Shown here: piece after piece, positions 1 through 8,971 of the stretch | How positions within the stretch are numbered: the stretch's first letter is position 1 | Layout of the letters: every line of letters starts with the position of its first letter | Origin: an uncultured Lachnospiraceae bacterium | GTDB lineage: Bacteria; Bacillota; Clostridia; Lachnospirales; Lachnospiraceae | Assembly: GCA_947626415.1 (NCBI GenBank) | Contig: CANQSA010000005.1 | Location: forward strand, 1-64,000 | Direction of reading: 5' to 3' | DNA length: 64,000 bases | Program-made: the position numbers and the translations under genes | The notes under the pieces: model-generated | The model's database searches: none | What the model was told of the DNA's origin: nothing | What the model saw: the letters and a program-made list of their open reading frames with translations, nothing else

Positions 1-56
1 CCGCCTACGCCGGAATCAAAGATCCCGATGGGCGCATGCTTGCTATCCATATTCAT
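1..56 (-). CDS. murI: Glutamate racemase, N-terminal fragment (cut by window edge)
   Basis: Only the first 18 codons are inside the window. They read MNMDSKHAPIGIFDSGVGG, and the IGIFDSGVGG stretch is the N-terminal hallmark of glutamate racemase, with the catalytic-loop Asp and Ser. The family converts L-Glu to D-Glu for peptidoglycan in the cytoplasm. A GGAG box lies about 7 nt before the first ATG; a second in-frame ATG two codons later is possible. It diverges from spoIIR. The call rests on a short motif, but that motif is very characteristic. Confidence 0.8.
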   Translation of the reverse strand, partial: MNMDSKHAPIGIFDSGVG

Positions 57-180
57 TGTTACTCTCCATTCTGATCTTTTTCATTATTTTACTATTTTCC
101 GGGCAATTATGCAAGCATATGTTTATTTCTCTGATTTCCGTCAATACTGTGGATGATGAAAACAGAAAGGAATGATAATC

Positions 181-882
181 ATGAAAAAAATCTGGAGAAA
201 AATAAAAAACCATACATATTCGATCTGGTCCGTCAGTCTGCTGCTTCTGGTATGCGCGGCGCTGTCCGCCATTCTGCTGGCCCATATGAATCCGGCCGAA
301 ACGGTTTCCAGTCAGGAAGCCGCGGCAGAGATTGCAGACAGGATCGTCCGCTTTCATATTCTCGCCAACAGCGACAGCGAGGAGGACCAGGCCGTCAAAT
401 TAAAAGTAAAGGACGCCGTTATTTCCTATGTACAGAAAGACGGCGGAGACTTCGGCTCGGTATCGGAAGCCAAGCAGTATCTGGAAAGCCACACCGTACA
501 GATTCTGGAAATCGCCGAAGCGGTACTGTCGGAAAACGGATTTTCTTACGGGGCGTCCGCGGAACTGACTACCTGTTATTTTCCTATTAAGATGTACGGA
601 GATGCAATTTTCCCGGCCGGCTACTATGAGGCGTACCGGATCCTGCTGGGAGAAGGAAAAGGACAGAACTGGTGGTGCGTCATGTACCCGTCGCTGTGCT
701 TTCTTGATACCTCCACGGGATTTTTGCCGGACTATGCCAAAGAAAATCTGAAACAGATCGTAGGCGCGAAATCCTTCTCCGTCATCTGTCCGGAGCCGGA
801 GGAGGAAACGCAGAAAATGCCAGATACCGAAATCAAATTCCGTTTCCGCTATCTGACATTTCTCAACTGGTTATTTGACTAA
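181..882 (+). CDS. spoIIR: Stage II sporulation protein R (SpoIIR)
   Basis: This is a 233-residue secreted or membrane-anchored signalling protein. In Bacillus, SpoIIR is made in the forespore under SigF and activates the SpoIIGA protease, which processes pro-SigE in the mother cell. The N-terminus has basic residues followed by one hydrophobic segment (about residues 13-35). The family hallmark RFHILANSDSEEDQ follows, with the KLKVKDAV continuation. An ATG at 172 is in frame, but the AGAAAGGA box at about 164-171 touches it; its spacing suits the ATG at 181, which gives MKKIWRK. It diverges from murI, and its stop overlaps the convergent GntR gene by 4 nt. I could not identify a clear SigF-type promoter. 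Confidence 0.93.
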   Translation: MKKIWRKIKNHTYSIWSVSLLLLVCAALSAILLAHMNPAETVSSQEAAAEIADRIVRFHILANSDSEEDQAVKLKVKDAVISYVQKDGGDFGSVSEAKQYLESHTVQILEIAEAVLSENGFSYGASAELTTCYFPIKMYGDAIFPAGYYEAYRILLGEGKGQNWWCVMYPSLCFLDTSTGFLPDYAKENLKQIVGAKSFSVICPEPEEETQKMPDTEIKFRFRYLTFLNWLFD

Positions 883-1550
883 TCCCTGTTTTTCAGGCTT
901 TCCAGCAGGGAAGCCTGCTGATTGCTGATATGCTGTGTAATGATCTTTTTCGCCGCCCGGACGTCCCGGTTTTCAATGGCGCTTACCATATCGAGATGTT
1001 CTTCCACAAGCATGGTCCGCTTCTCTTCTTCTTTCAGGTATTCCATCCGGTACCGGTACATCGGTCCGCGCATACTGTTCAAAATCTGGATCAGTCTCTG
1101 ATTGCCGGTCATCTCGTAGATCAGTTCATGAAATACGACATCACACACGGCGATCCGGGACTGCTCACCGGAACGGATCTCCCGTCTAAAATCATCCAGC
1201 GCCTGTTTTAGCGCAGTCAGATCTTCTTCGGTCCTTCTGCGGCACACCAGTTCCATGGCAAGACATTCCAGCACCTTGCGCACTTCCAAAACATCGCGCA
1301 GATCTTCTTCCGTAATATTCGCCACAACGGCGCCGCGTCTGGGGATCATCTGCACCAGCCCCTCCTGCTCCAGTTTCCGCACGGCTTCGCGGACAGGCGT
1401 CCGGCTGACGCCTAAACGGTCCGCCAGATGAATCTCCATCAGCCGCTGTCCCGGTTTCAGTTCTCCGCGCAGGATCTCATCCCGCAAAGTTTGAAAGACC
1501 GAATCGCGCAGCGGTAAAAATTCTCTGTTTTCCATATCAAAATCACGCAT
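879..1550 (-). CDS. GntR-family transcriptional regulator, FadR/FCD subfamily
   Basis: This is a 223-residue cytoplasmic DNA-binding regulator. The N-terminal winged helix contains the classic recognition region LADRLGVSRTPVREAVRKLE followed by a GAVVANIT wing. The C-terminal all-helical FCD domain keeps the usual metal/effector ligand positions (Asp and His in DVVFHELI, His in EEHLDMV, His in ITQHISNQ). FCD regulators typically bind small organic acids, but the ligand is not predictable here. The start at 1550 is set by AAAGGAG 9 nt upstream; longer in-frame starts lack a box. The start overlaps the 3' end of ispE by 8 nt, so it is probably translationally coupled to ispE. The stop overlaps that of spoIIR. 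Confidence 0.9.
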   Translation of the reverse strand: MRDFDMENREFLPLRDSVFQTLRDEILRGELKPGQRLMEIHLADRLGVSRTPVREAVRKLEQEGLVQMIPRRGAVVANITEEDLRDVLEVRKVLECLAMELVCRRRTEEDLTALKQALDDFRREIRSGEQSRIAVCDVVFHELIYEMTGNQRLIQILNSMRGPMYRYRMEYLKEEEKRTMLVEEHLDMVSAIENRDVRAAKKIITQHISNQQASLLESLKNRD

Positions 1551-2475
1551 TTTCCGGCGCTCCTTTCGGCTGTATCCCATTCTCTTCCGACCGAATCCGC
1601 TTTCGATCGATAACAGTAGTCAAAAATACCAGATTCCGCTGCATCTCCTGACGGAGGAGTTCACAGGCCTGCCTTGCTTTTCGCCCATCCGTAAAGATTC
1701 CGTACACAGTCGGCCCGCTGCCGCTCATTAACGCGCGTATGGCGCCCGTCTCTTCCAGCCGCTGTTTAATCGCCTGGATCACCGGAAATTCCTTTACGGT
1801 AACCGTTTCCAGAACATTTTCCAGGCGTTCTGCCATAGCTTTCAGATCTCCGTTTTCGATTGCCGCCGCGATCCCGCTGATATCCGGATGCCGGGTCAGC
1901 GCATTGGCGTTTAAGTTCTCATATACCATTTTGGTAGACACCCGGACAGGCGGCTTTACCAGCAGCACATGACACCGCGGCGTATCCGCAAGCGGAGTCA
2001 GCCGTTCTCCGATCCCTTCCGCCCGTACGGTTCCGCCCATGATGCAGTACGGGACATCCGCGCCGAACTTCACGCCGATCTTCTCCATCTCCTCTTTTGT
2101 CAGGTTCAGACCGTATAAACAGTTCAGCGCCTTGATCGTCGCCGCGCAGTCGCTGCTGCCGCCCGCCATTCCGGCAGCCACGGGAATCCGCTTTTTCAGC
2201 GCGATCTCCAGTCCGCCCGCAAGGGAGTATTCCGAAAACAGCCACGCCGCTGCTTTATACACCAGATTCCGTTCATCCGTCGGGATCATCCGGTTCTCGC
2301 TCTGCAGCCGGATCCCCGGTTTTGCCGATTTTGTGAATGTAAGAACATCATACATTCCCACTGTCTGCATGATCATATCCAGTTCGTGATAACCGTCCTC
2401 CCGGCGCCGGATCACATCCAGCCCCAGATTGATTTTCGCATAAGCCTTCATCGTAATGGTATCTGTCTGTCTCAT
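1543..2475 (-). CDS. ispE: 4-diphosphocytidyl-2-C-methyl-D-erythritol kinase
   Basis: This GHMP-family kinase phosphorylates CDP-methylerythritol at the 2-hydroxyl using ATP, the fourth step of the MEP isoprenoid pathway, in the cytoplasm. It has 310 residues, close to the family norm. Visible motifs are the substrate-binding YAKINLGLDV near residues 12-21, the ATP-binding PVAAGMAGGSSDCAA at about 98-112 and the catalytic Asp in GADVPYC near 140. The SGSGPTVYG motif near the C-terminus is the third GHMP motif. The ATG at 2475 has a weak GGGGA box; an internal ATG at 2451 (MKAYAKIN) is the alternative. It lies downstream of the SipL-like gene and is coupled to the GntR regulator. Confidence 0.95.
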   Translation of the reverse strand: MRQTDTITMKAYAKINLGLDVIRRREDGYHELDMIMQTVGMYDVLTFTKSAKPGIRLQSENRMIPTDERNLVYKAAAWLFSEYSLAGGLEIALKKRIPVAAGMAGGSSDCAATIKALNCLYGLNLTKEEMEKIGVKFGADVPYCIMGGTVRAEGIGERLTPLADTPRCHVLLVKPPVRVSTKMVYENLNANALTRHPDISGIAAAIENGDLKAMAERLENVLETVTVKEFPVIQAIKQRLEETGAIRALMSGSGPTVYGIFTDGRKARQACELLRQEMQRNLVFLTTVIDRKRIRSEENGIQPKGAPENA

Positions 2476-2520
2476 GTTTCTTTCTGTCCCCGTATTTCTT
2501 TTCCGTATTTATTGATTCTT

Positions 2521-4083
2521 CTATTGTAGCATAGCAGACGCTTCTTTTACAATTATTATTTTCTGCCCCGGCTCTACTTTTTCACCGGAAAGCCCGTTAA
2601 TTTCCATGATCGTCCTGATTTTTGTAAAATTCTCTTTTGCGATATCCCACAGGGACTCTGCTTTCTGCACGGAATATCCCACCATACACGGCATTTCCTC
2701 CAGCATTTCCAGATCAAACGGTCTTTCCGTTACCCCCGTAATGACCGACTCCTCCATCTGATTGAGTACCAGGGTGTCTAATGAGATCACTGCCTTGATC
2801 TCCAGTTCATTCATACTCACCATATTGGCGGAAATGGACTCCAGACCCGGCCGGATAAAATACAGACTGTCTTCCCGAATCCCGGGCACCGAAATATTGT
2901 GCGTAAATGGGATGATCCGGGATACCGATTTCAGCGGACACTTGTCGTCTCCCGAAATATACAGCACAGTCACATTGACGATCCCGTCCACCTGCAGGCC
3001 GTCCTCTGTCACGCTGATCTCTTCTATTCTTATCATACCCTTTACATTACAGATCTGCATAACCTGCGTATTCTGTTCTCCCAGCGAGATCTTCTGATTG
3101 ATCTTGCATTTGGAATCATTTTTGATCAGCAGATTCTCATAATGACCGGGCTCACGCACCGGCTCCATCACCGACGCCGTGCCGTACAAATCGCTGATCA
3201 CATCGATCTTCATCTCCTGGTACACCTTGATATCCAGATCCAGCACCGCGTCCAGGGCAAACATACGCAGCTCCCCGTCGCTGTCCGCCTTTGGCTCCAG
3301 CTGCTTATGCCCCAGCTTTACGGAAATCTGCGGGATCATTTCCTCCTGACAGCCTTCCGCCTCGATCAGTCCCCGAAACGGTATGACTGCCTCCAGCCAC
3401 TGCATGGGCGTCTCTAACTGGGACGGCTGGTACATGATAAACGCCACCAGTTCGCCGCTGACCGCGATCTTATCCTGCATCAGCCTGGTTTCCAATCCCT
3501 GTACATTGACGCTCTCCCATAAGATCTGGCCGATATCCGGCTTATTCTGTCCCAGTTCAATATCCTCCTTCACCCGGTATATATCTTTTTTGTGCACAAC
3601 GATCTCCGTGATCTCCAGCGGTTTTTTCAGATATTCTACATTTTCTCCGATCAGCTCCACCGCCGTTTCACTGTCTGTCAGCCGCTCCACTGTGATCTGC
3701 AGTGTAACCACGGCTCTGACACTGATCTTTCGGGAATTGATGGCGGAAATCTGCAGATCATCCAGATCCCAGTCCATATGGATCGAATCTCCCTGCTCGA
3801 TTTCTTCCAGATTCACGATTTCTTCAAACGGAATCTCTCCCTGCGCCCTATGTACACTTTCCGGTCCTTCATACAGCAGACCGTAGAGCAGTTTCCCTTT
3901 GACCGCCGCTTTTCCGTTCTGCGGCGTCACGGATTGGATCTCCACATCCCCCTGGCTGGCGATCATCGCCTCCACGTCCGGTTTGGTATCCGATATGACC
4001 ACATCTTCCCCGACGGAAATCTGCATCAGCTTATTCATTTTTCGTTCATTCATGTGCACGTTTTTCTTTTTCAATTCTATCAT
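2521..4083 (-). CDS. SipL-like spore coat protein (DUF3794 repeats plus LysM)
   Basis: This is a 520-residue protein with an N-terminal half of DUF3794-type segments (for example VVISDTKPDVEAMI near residue 30) and a C-terminal LysM domain (VGYSVQKAESLWDIAKEN to GQKIIIV). That architecture matches Clostridioides SipL, the partner of SpoIVA that tethers the coat to the forespore. The homologous function is inferred from architecture. The start MIELKKKNVHMN at 4083 was chosen because it matches the usual family N-terminus; the upstream extension would run into the preceding lipoprotein gene. The start at 4053 (MNERKMNK) is an alternative. It follows a lipoprotein gene and precedes ispE on the same strand. 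Confidence 0.85.
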   Translation of the reverse strand: MIELKKKNVHMNERKMNKLMQISVGEDVVISDTKPDVEAMIASQGDVEIQSVTPQNGKAAVKGKLLYGLLYEGPESVHRAQGEIPFEEIVNLEEIEQGDSIHMDWDLDDLQISAINSRKISVRAVVTLQITVERLTDSETAVELIGENVEYLKKPLEITEIVVHKKDIYRVKEDIELGQNKPDIGQILWESVNVQGLETRLMQDKIAVSGELVAFIMYQPSQLETPMQWLEAVIPFRGLIEAEGCQEEMIPQISVKLGHKQLEPKADSDGELRMFALDAVLDLDIKVYQEMKIDVISDLYGTASVMEPVREPGHYENLLIKNDSKCKINQKISLGEQNTQVMQICNVKGMIRIEEISVTEDGLQVDGIVNVTVLYISGDDKCPLKSVSRIIPFTHNISVPGIREDSLYFIRPGLESISANMVSMNELEIKAVISLDTLVLNQMEESVITGVTERPFDLEMLEEMPCMVGYSVQKAESLWDIAKENFTKIRTIMEINGLSGEKVEPGQKIIIVKEASAMLQ

Positions 4084-4159
4084 ATTCCCATGCTCTGCCT
4101 TTCTATCGATTCTTCTATCTAATATATGCATGGAAAAAGACAGGTATGCAAAGAGTTTT

Positions 4160-4582
4160 TTACAGTTCAAAATATACGGTTCCTCCGGAGTCCGGCAGTT
4201 TCAGCACGATCACAGGCCAGGTTTCGGCTTTAACAGGCGCGTCCGTTTTGGCCGGGCCTTTCAGCACAGTTTTAATGTAAATATCATCCTGCTTATGGGT
4301 GACATAGGATACTGCAATACTGTAGCAGGTCGTTTTCTGCGTTCCGTATCCCACAGCAAGATACAGATATCCCTGATCCGTGTAGGCAAGCTGAAATACT
4401 TCCCGTTTTTTCTTTTCGATCTCCTGGCGGATCCGCTCCGGATATTCCTCCGGCGCCAGAACGGTATAGTCCGCCTTTTCGGCGTTTTGGGCAGAAAAAT
4501 TGCTCTGACAGCCGGTGATGCCTAACAGACAGACACAGGCAAACAGAGCAATCCATTTCCTGATTTTTAAAAATCCATTCAT
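4160..4582 (-). CDS. Small lipoprotein with a PrcB_C-like domain
   Basis: This is a 140-residue secreted lipoprotein. A hydrophobic signal segment ends in a lipobox (LLGITGC), so the mature protein should be lipid-anchored outside the membrane. The remainder contains a segment of the pattern YLYLAVGYGTQKTTCYSIAV followed by IYIKTVLKGP, which resembles the PrcB C-terminal domain found near secreted protease complexes and in spore-former lipoproteins. This assignment is by eye. The start at 4582 has GAGGAA 5 nt upstream. It lies directly upstream of the SipL-like gene, so a role in the spore envelope is possible but unproven. Confidence 0.75.
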   Translation of the reverse strand: MNGFLKIRKWIALFACVCLLGITGCQSNFSAQNAEKADYTVLAPEEYPERIRQEIEKKKREVFQLAYTDQGYLYLAVGYGTQKTTCYSIAVSYVTHKQDDIYIKTVLKGPAKTDAPVKAETWPVIVLKLPDSGGTVYFEL

Positions 4583-4671
4583 ATAAGTTCCTCGCACAAC
4601 CCTATTATTAAAGGCTATGCGGGCGGCCTGTACATGATGATACGCGTTTGGGCATTCTCCTTACCTTCCCG

Positions 4672-6405
4672 TTACATCATCGCATTGATCATTGCCAGAA
4701 GCTCGCTTCCCAGCGCGTCTGACTTCTTCTCTGCATCCTCCAGAGAAGTTCCTTTCACGCCGTAGTAGAACTTCACCTTCGGCTCGGTTCCGGAAGGACG
4801 AACGCACAGCCATGCACCATCCGGCAGGTCGTAATACAGAACGTTCGATTTCGGCAGACCGGTCTCGGTTACTTCGCCGGTCTCCATATTCTTAACGGTA
4901 TTCAGCTTGTAATCTCTTGCGGACAATACCTTGTAGCCGGCAATCTCTGTCGGCGTATTATTCCGCAGGTTTTCCATGATCTCCTGGATCTTAGCCAGTC
5001 CTTCGATTCCCTTCATGGTAATGGACTGTACGCCATCCTTGTAGTAGCCGTATTTCTCATACATCGCGATCATGGCATCCCACAGAGTCATGTTCTTTGT
5101 CTTATAATAAGCCGCTGCTTCGCACAGGGCCATGGTTGCCACAATGGCATCTTTATCTCTGGCATGTGTACCGATCAGACAGCCGTAGCTCTCCTCAAAT
5201 CCAAACAGGTAGGTGCCCTTGCCGGACTGCTCAAAGCCTAAAATCTGCTGTCCGATAAACTTAAAGCCTGTCAGCACTTCGATCAGTCTTACGCCGTAGT
5301 ACTTCGCGATTGCGTCCGCCAGATTGGAAGTAACGATGGTCTTAACCAGCGCGCCGTCCTCCGGCAGACCTGTCTTCTCTTTGATCTGACTGATCTCATA
5401 TTCTGCCAGCAGACAGCCGGACATATTACCGGTCAGGGAAATATATTCTCCGCTCTTGGCATCCTTCACATAAACGCCTAACCGGTCCGCATCCGGATCG
5501 GTTGCCAGAACCAGATCCGCATCCTTCTCTTTCGCCAGTTTCAGAGCCAGCGCAAAAGCTTCGGCCGCTTCCGGATTCGGATAGCTGACTGTCGGGAAAT
5601 CACCGTCCGGCAGTTCCTGCTCCGGTACTACATAGACATTCTCAAATCCCAGCTCCCGCAGTACACGGCGCGCCGGAATATTGCCCGTACCATGCAGCGG
5701 GGTATATACGATCTTCAGATCTTTGGCAACCTGCTTGATCGCCTCCGGATTCTTAACCTGTTTCAGCAGCTGCGCGATATATTTGTCGTCAATCGCAGCG
5801 CCGATCACTTCATACAAGCCTGCCGCTACCGCTGCGTCTTTATCCATGGTCTTTACCGACGCGTAGTCGGTTACCGCCTTCACTTCCGCCATGATACCTG
5901 TGTCATGCGGCGGCGTGATCTGCGCGCCGTCCTCCCAGTATACCTTATAGCCGTTGTACTCCGGCGGGTTATGGCTGGCCGTTACGTTAATGCCCGCGAT
6001 ACAGCCCAGTTCCCGTACCGCGAAGGACAGCTCCGGCGTCGGACGCAGAGACTCGAACACATATGCCTTGATCCCGTTCGCGCCCAGGCACAGTGCGGCC
6101 TCATCCGCAAATTCCGGAGACATATGGCGGGAATCGTATGCGATCGCTACGCCTTTTTCCTGTCCGCCTACTTTCAGAATGTAGTTTGCCAGTCCCTGCG
6201 TCGCCTTACGAACGGTGTAAATATTCATACGATTCACACCGGCGCCGATGACACCGCGCAAACCTGCGGTTCCGAACTCCAGTTCCATGTAAAACCGGTC
6301 CTCGATCTCCTTTTCATTATCGGCAATCGCCCTTAATTCCGCTTTCGTTGCCTCGTCAAAATAAGGATTCGACAACCATTCATTATAAAGTTCCCTGTAA
6401 TCCAT
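4672..6405 (-). CDS. Phospho-sugar mutase (phosphoglucomutase/phosphomannomutase family)
   Basis: This 577-residue cytoplasmic enzyme belongs to the alpha-D-phosphohexomutase superfamily and most resembles Firmicutes PgcA-type phosphoglucomutases, which interconvert glucose 1- and 6-phosphate. All four active-site loops are visible: the phosphoserine loop TASHNPPEYNGYKVY near residue 145, the Mg-binding DPDADRLG near 305, the sugar-binding GFEESYG near 405 and the phosphate-binding RPSGTEPKVKF near 540. Length is normal for the long subfamily. The product could feed UDP-glucose or, through rfbA elsewhere in the window, dTDP-rhamnose synthesis. It appears to stand alone between the lipoprotein and the CotS-like kinase. 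Confidence 0.93.
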   Translation of the reverse strand: MDYRELYNEWLSNPYFDEATKAELRAIADNEKEIEDRFYMELEFGTAGLRGVIGAGVNRMNIYTVRKATQGLANYILKVGGQEKGVAIAYDSRHMSPEFADEAALCLGANGIKAYVFESLRPTPELSFAVRELGCIAGINVTASHNPPEYNGYKVYWEDGAQITPPHDTGIMAEVKAVTDYASVKTMDKDAAVAAGLYEVIGAAIDDKYIAQLLKQVKNPEAIKQVAKDLKIVYTPLHGTGNIPARRVLRELGFENVYVVPEQELPDGDFPTVSYPNPEAAEAFALALKLAKEKDADLVLATDPDADRLGVYVKDAKSGEYISLTGNMSGCLLAEYEISQIKEKTGLPEDGALVKTIVTSNLADAIAKYYGVRLIEVLTGFKFIGQQILGFEQSGKGTYLFGFEESYGCLIGTHARDKDAIVATMALCEAAAYYKTKNMTLWDAMIAMYEKYGYYKDGVQSITMKGIEGLAKIQEIMENLRNNTPTEIAGYKVLSARDYKLNTVKNMETGEVTETGLPKSNVLYYDLPDGAWLCVRPSGTEPKVKFYYGVKGTSLEDAEKKSDALGSELLAMINAMM

Positions 6406-6448
6406 AATAATACCTGTGCTCCTTTCTATTCTTTGGCAATTCGTACTA

Positions 6449-7459
6449 TTATCTTATCACATTCTTTTCCAAAAATAAAGTGAATTCCTTTTTTAATTTC
6501 TGCTGTCTGCACACTTTCTCCAGTTTTTCCAGATTCCGCTCATTGATCCAGACTTTATTGGTATTAAAATAGTAATTGAGCACCTTCCAGAACTTTTCTG
6601 GATATCTTAACAAAACGAGCAGCACCTGCTGTTCCTCCCCGGAAACCCGCCGCACCTTGTCATAGGCGTGATACAGCTCCAGTCCCAGTTCCGGATCCCA
6701 CTGGTTTTTCTCCATCGCCTTCCGCAGATACCCGTAGAAATCCTGAATCTGCAGGCCGACATGCATTTTCCCGAAATTCACCACCGCCTGCCAGTCATTC
6801 CCGAAATAGATATTGTGATAGTTATAGCTGCCGTGACAGATCTGCGTACAGCCCACCGCGTTTTGATACATATCGTCATAGCCAATCTCCGTCAACATGG
6901 CGATCGCCTCCTGCGCCTCCGCGTAGTTTTCATCAAAATACTGCAGGACACGCCGCTCAAATTCCAGCTTCCGTCGCTTTCCCTGGATAAAATTGTAAAC
7001 CCGTTTCAGTTCCTTGGTCCGGCGTTTCATCTGCACGTCCAGATTCCAGTCCGTCTCCGGGCGGTTCGGGTCCGGCCGCCAGTTTGCCAGCTGCAGCTCG
7101 TTCATACAATTATGTAACCGCGCCAGCAGCGCGGCGCCTTTTGCCAGATCCTTCGGATCGGACATATCCGGATTCTGTCCGCCGTACCAGTCTTTTACAA
7201 TATAATTGGTCCCGTCCGAATCCGTACTGATCAGTTCTCCCGCAGCATTTTCCACAACCGTATCTACCCGGACCTGCCTGGTACTGGCGATTGCCTTCAG
7301 GATTGCCGCCTCCCGTTCGATCCTTCCGCTTGTGCCGCGGTATTCCTTTAATATTTTTAAGCCGGCATTGGTGTCACACAGGATCACGCCTCTGCCGCGC
7401 ATGGTCCGAATTACCTGAAACGTATATTGTTCCAAAACCGCAGTCCCTTTTTCGTTCAT
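6449..7459 (-). CDS. CotS-family spore coat kinase-like protein
   Basis: This is a 336-residue aminoglycoside-phosphotransferase-fold protein of the CotS/YutH type found in spore formers. A lysine in LKILKEYRG is in the ATP-binding position, and the catalytic-loop equivalent reads CHGSYNYHNIYF. Here the usual Asp of the HGD loop is replaced by Ser, while the downstream YHNI is kept. The later VVNFGKM replaces the usual DFD metal motif, so it may be a weak or inactive kinase. The start at 7459 is supported by GGAGAGGAG 6 nt upstream. It is downstream of cca on the same strand. The spore coat role is inferred from the family. Confidence 0.82.
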   Translation of the reverse strand: MNEKGTAVLEQYTFQVIRTMRGRGVILCDTNAGLKILKEYRGTSGRIEREAAILKAIASTRQVRVDTVVENAAGELISTDSDGTNYIVKDWYGGQNPDMSDPKDLAKGAALLARLHNCMNELQLANWRPDPNRPETDWNLDVQMKRRTKELKRVYNFIQGKRRKLEFERRVLQYFDENYAEAQEAIAMLTEIGYDDMYQNAVGCTQICHGSYNYHNIYFGNDWQAVVNFGKMHVGLQIQDFYGYLRKAMEKNQWDPELGLELYHAYDKVRRVSGEEQQVLLVLLRYPEKFWKVLNYYFNTNKVWINERNLEKLEKVCRQQKLKKEFTLFLEKNVIR

Positions 7460-7561
7460 AATCTTCTCCTCTCCGTCCATTGTTCCCGGTATGCTCCGGC
7501 AGGGCGGAACACACAATACAATGTATGAAAAGGAAGTGCGGATTAGTATTCAAAATGCTTT

Positions 7562-8941
7562 TTATTTCTGTTCTTTTTGCATGCGTTCATGATAGAGCTC
7601 CATGCCAAACGGCAGGAGAAATTCTTTTTGATTGGCTTCCGGGTGATCCAGCACATAATCAAGCAATCCTTCCAGTACGGCGCCCACGGCTTCCCCCGGT
7701 TTAACGCCGGCTTCCAGCAGGTCTCTGCCGCTGATCTCCAGATCCCGGATCTGCAGGCAGTCGCCGGCAGAGAGGATTTCCCGGCAGGTTTTTTGGATCC
7801 ATTCCAGTTTTGTCCGAACATGCTCCCGATCTCCTTTGCTCTTGCCCGCTACATCGGCCAGGCGAAGTTCCAGCCACAGCGGATAGAGATCCGTACCGAT
7901 CTCGTACATACTGTGGCGGATGCCTGCCGCAGACAGTTCGGGATGATCCCGATGATGGCGTACCAGTCCGACAACGGCGCGCTTTGTCCGGTTGTCAAAT
8001 TTCAGTTCCTGCATGACCTGCTCGGCAATCGCCGCGCTATAGACCGCATGCCCGTGAAAATGATCGCCGTCTGCTTCCACGGTTTTGCACTGCGGTTTTC
8101 CCACATCATGCAGCAGAGCCGCCCAGCGCAGATACCGGTCCGCCCTTGTGTGGGCCAGCACAGCCATCGTATGTGTTCCCACATCCCATTTATGATTCAG
8201 CGTATTCTGGCTGGTCGCAAACATGGTATCCAGCCAGGGCATAATATACTGCGACATTCCCGAGGTATAACACAGGCGGATTTTCTCCGGCGCGCCGGAC
8301 AATAACAGTTTATCCAGTTCCGCGCGGATCCGTTCTTTACTGATCCGGGTCAGATTCTCCGCCAGTTTGGGAATCGCCTGCCAGGTTTCGGGTTCAATCT
8401 CAAATCCCAGCTGCGCCGAAAACCGGACCGCCCGCAGCATCCGCAGCGCGTCTTCGGTAAAGCGTTCTTCGGGATTTCCCACACAGCGGATCACCTTCTG
8501 CTCCAAATCCGCCATGCCGCCAAACGCATCTACCAGACCGACCTGCGGATTATACGCCATCGCATTGATGGTAAAATCCCGCCGTTTCAGATCCTCGATC
8601 AGATCGGAGGTAAAATATACGGCGTCCGGATGCCGTCCGTCCGAATACGTTCCGTCAATGCGGTAAGTAGTGACTTCATAACCCGTGTGGCGGATCACAA
8701 CGGTAACCGTACCATGCCGGATTCCCGTGTCTACCGTAGCGTGAAACAAACGCTTTACATCCTCCGGAGCCGCCGATGTCGTAATATCCCAGTCTTCCGG
8801 CGTTCTCCCCATCAGACTGTCCCGTACACAGCCGCCTACGATAAAGGCTTCATAACCCGCGTCATTTAAGATTTTCAAGATCATTGCGGCGTCTTTTGGT
8901 ATTTCTATATGCATTTGTACCGATTGTGTACGAATTTCCAC
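7562..8941 (-). CDS. cca: CCA tRNA nucleotidyltransferase with HD domain
   Basis: This is a 459-residue class II CCA-adding enzyme, which completes or repairs the 3' CCA of tRNAs. The nucleotidyltransferase head carries GGCVRDSLMGR and the catalytic DWDITT motif, followed by RRDFTINAMAY and the ATP-binding EDALRMLRAVRF. A C-terminal HD phosphohydrolase domain has HDVGKP and downstream histidines. The start is GTG at 8941 with AAAGGA 7 nt upstream; a later ATG at 8914 has no box. It lies 30 nt downstream of proS, so both translation genes may be cotranscribed. Confidence 0.95.
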   Translation of the reverse strand: MEIRTQSVQMHIEIPKDAAMILKILNDAGYEAFIVGGCVRDSLMGRTPEDWDITTSAAPEDVKRLFHATVDTGIRHGTVTVVIRHTGYEVTTYRIDGTYSDGRHPDAVYFTSDLIEDLKRRDFTINAMAYNPQVGLVDAFGGMADLEQKVIRCVGNPEERFTEDALRMLRAVRFSAQLGFEIEPETWQAIPKLAENLTRISKERIRAELDKLLLSGAPEKIRLCYTSGMSQYIMPWLDTMFATSQNTLNHKWDVGTHTMAVLAHTRADRYLRWAALLHDVGKPQCKTVEADGDHFHGHAVYSAAIAEQVMQELKFDNRTKRAVVGLVRHHRDHPELSAAGIRHSMYEIGTDLYPLWLELRLADVAGKSKGDREHVRTKLEWIQKTCREILSAGDCLQIRDLEISGRDLLEAGVKPGEAVGAVLEGLLDYVLDHPEANQKEFLLPFGMELYHERMQKEQK

Positions 8942-8971
8942 TCCTGTTTCCTTTCTTTCCGAGGCCGGATC

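Noticed and set aside
172..181. ATG at 172 as the spoIIR start
   Set aside because: The Shine-Dalgarno directly abuts it; spacing fits 181 instead.
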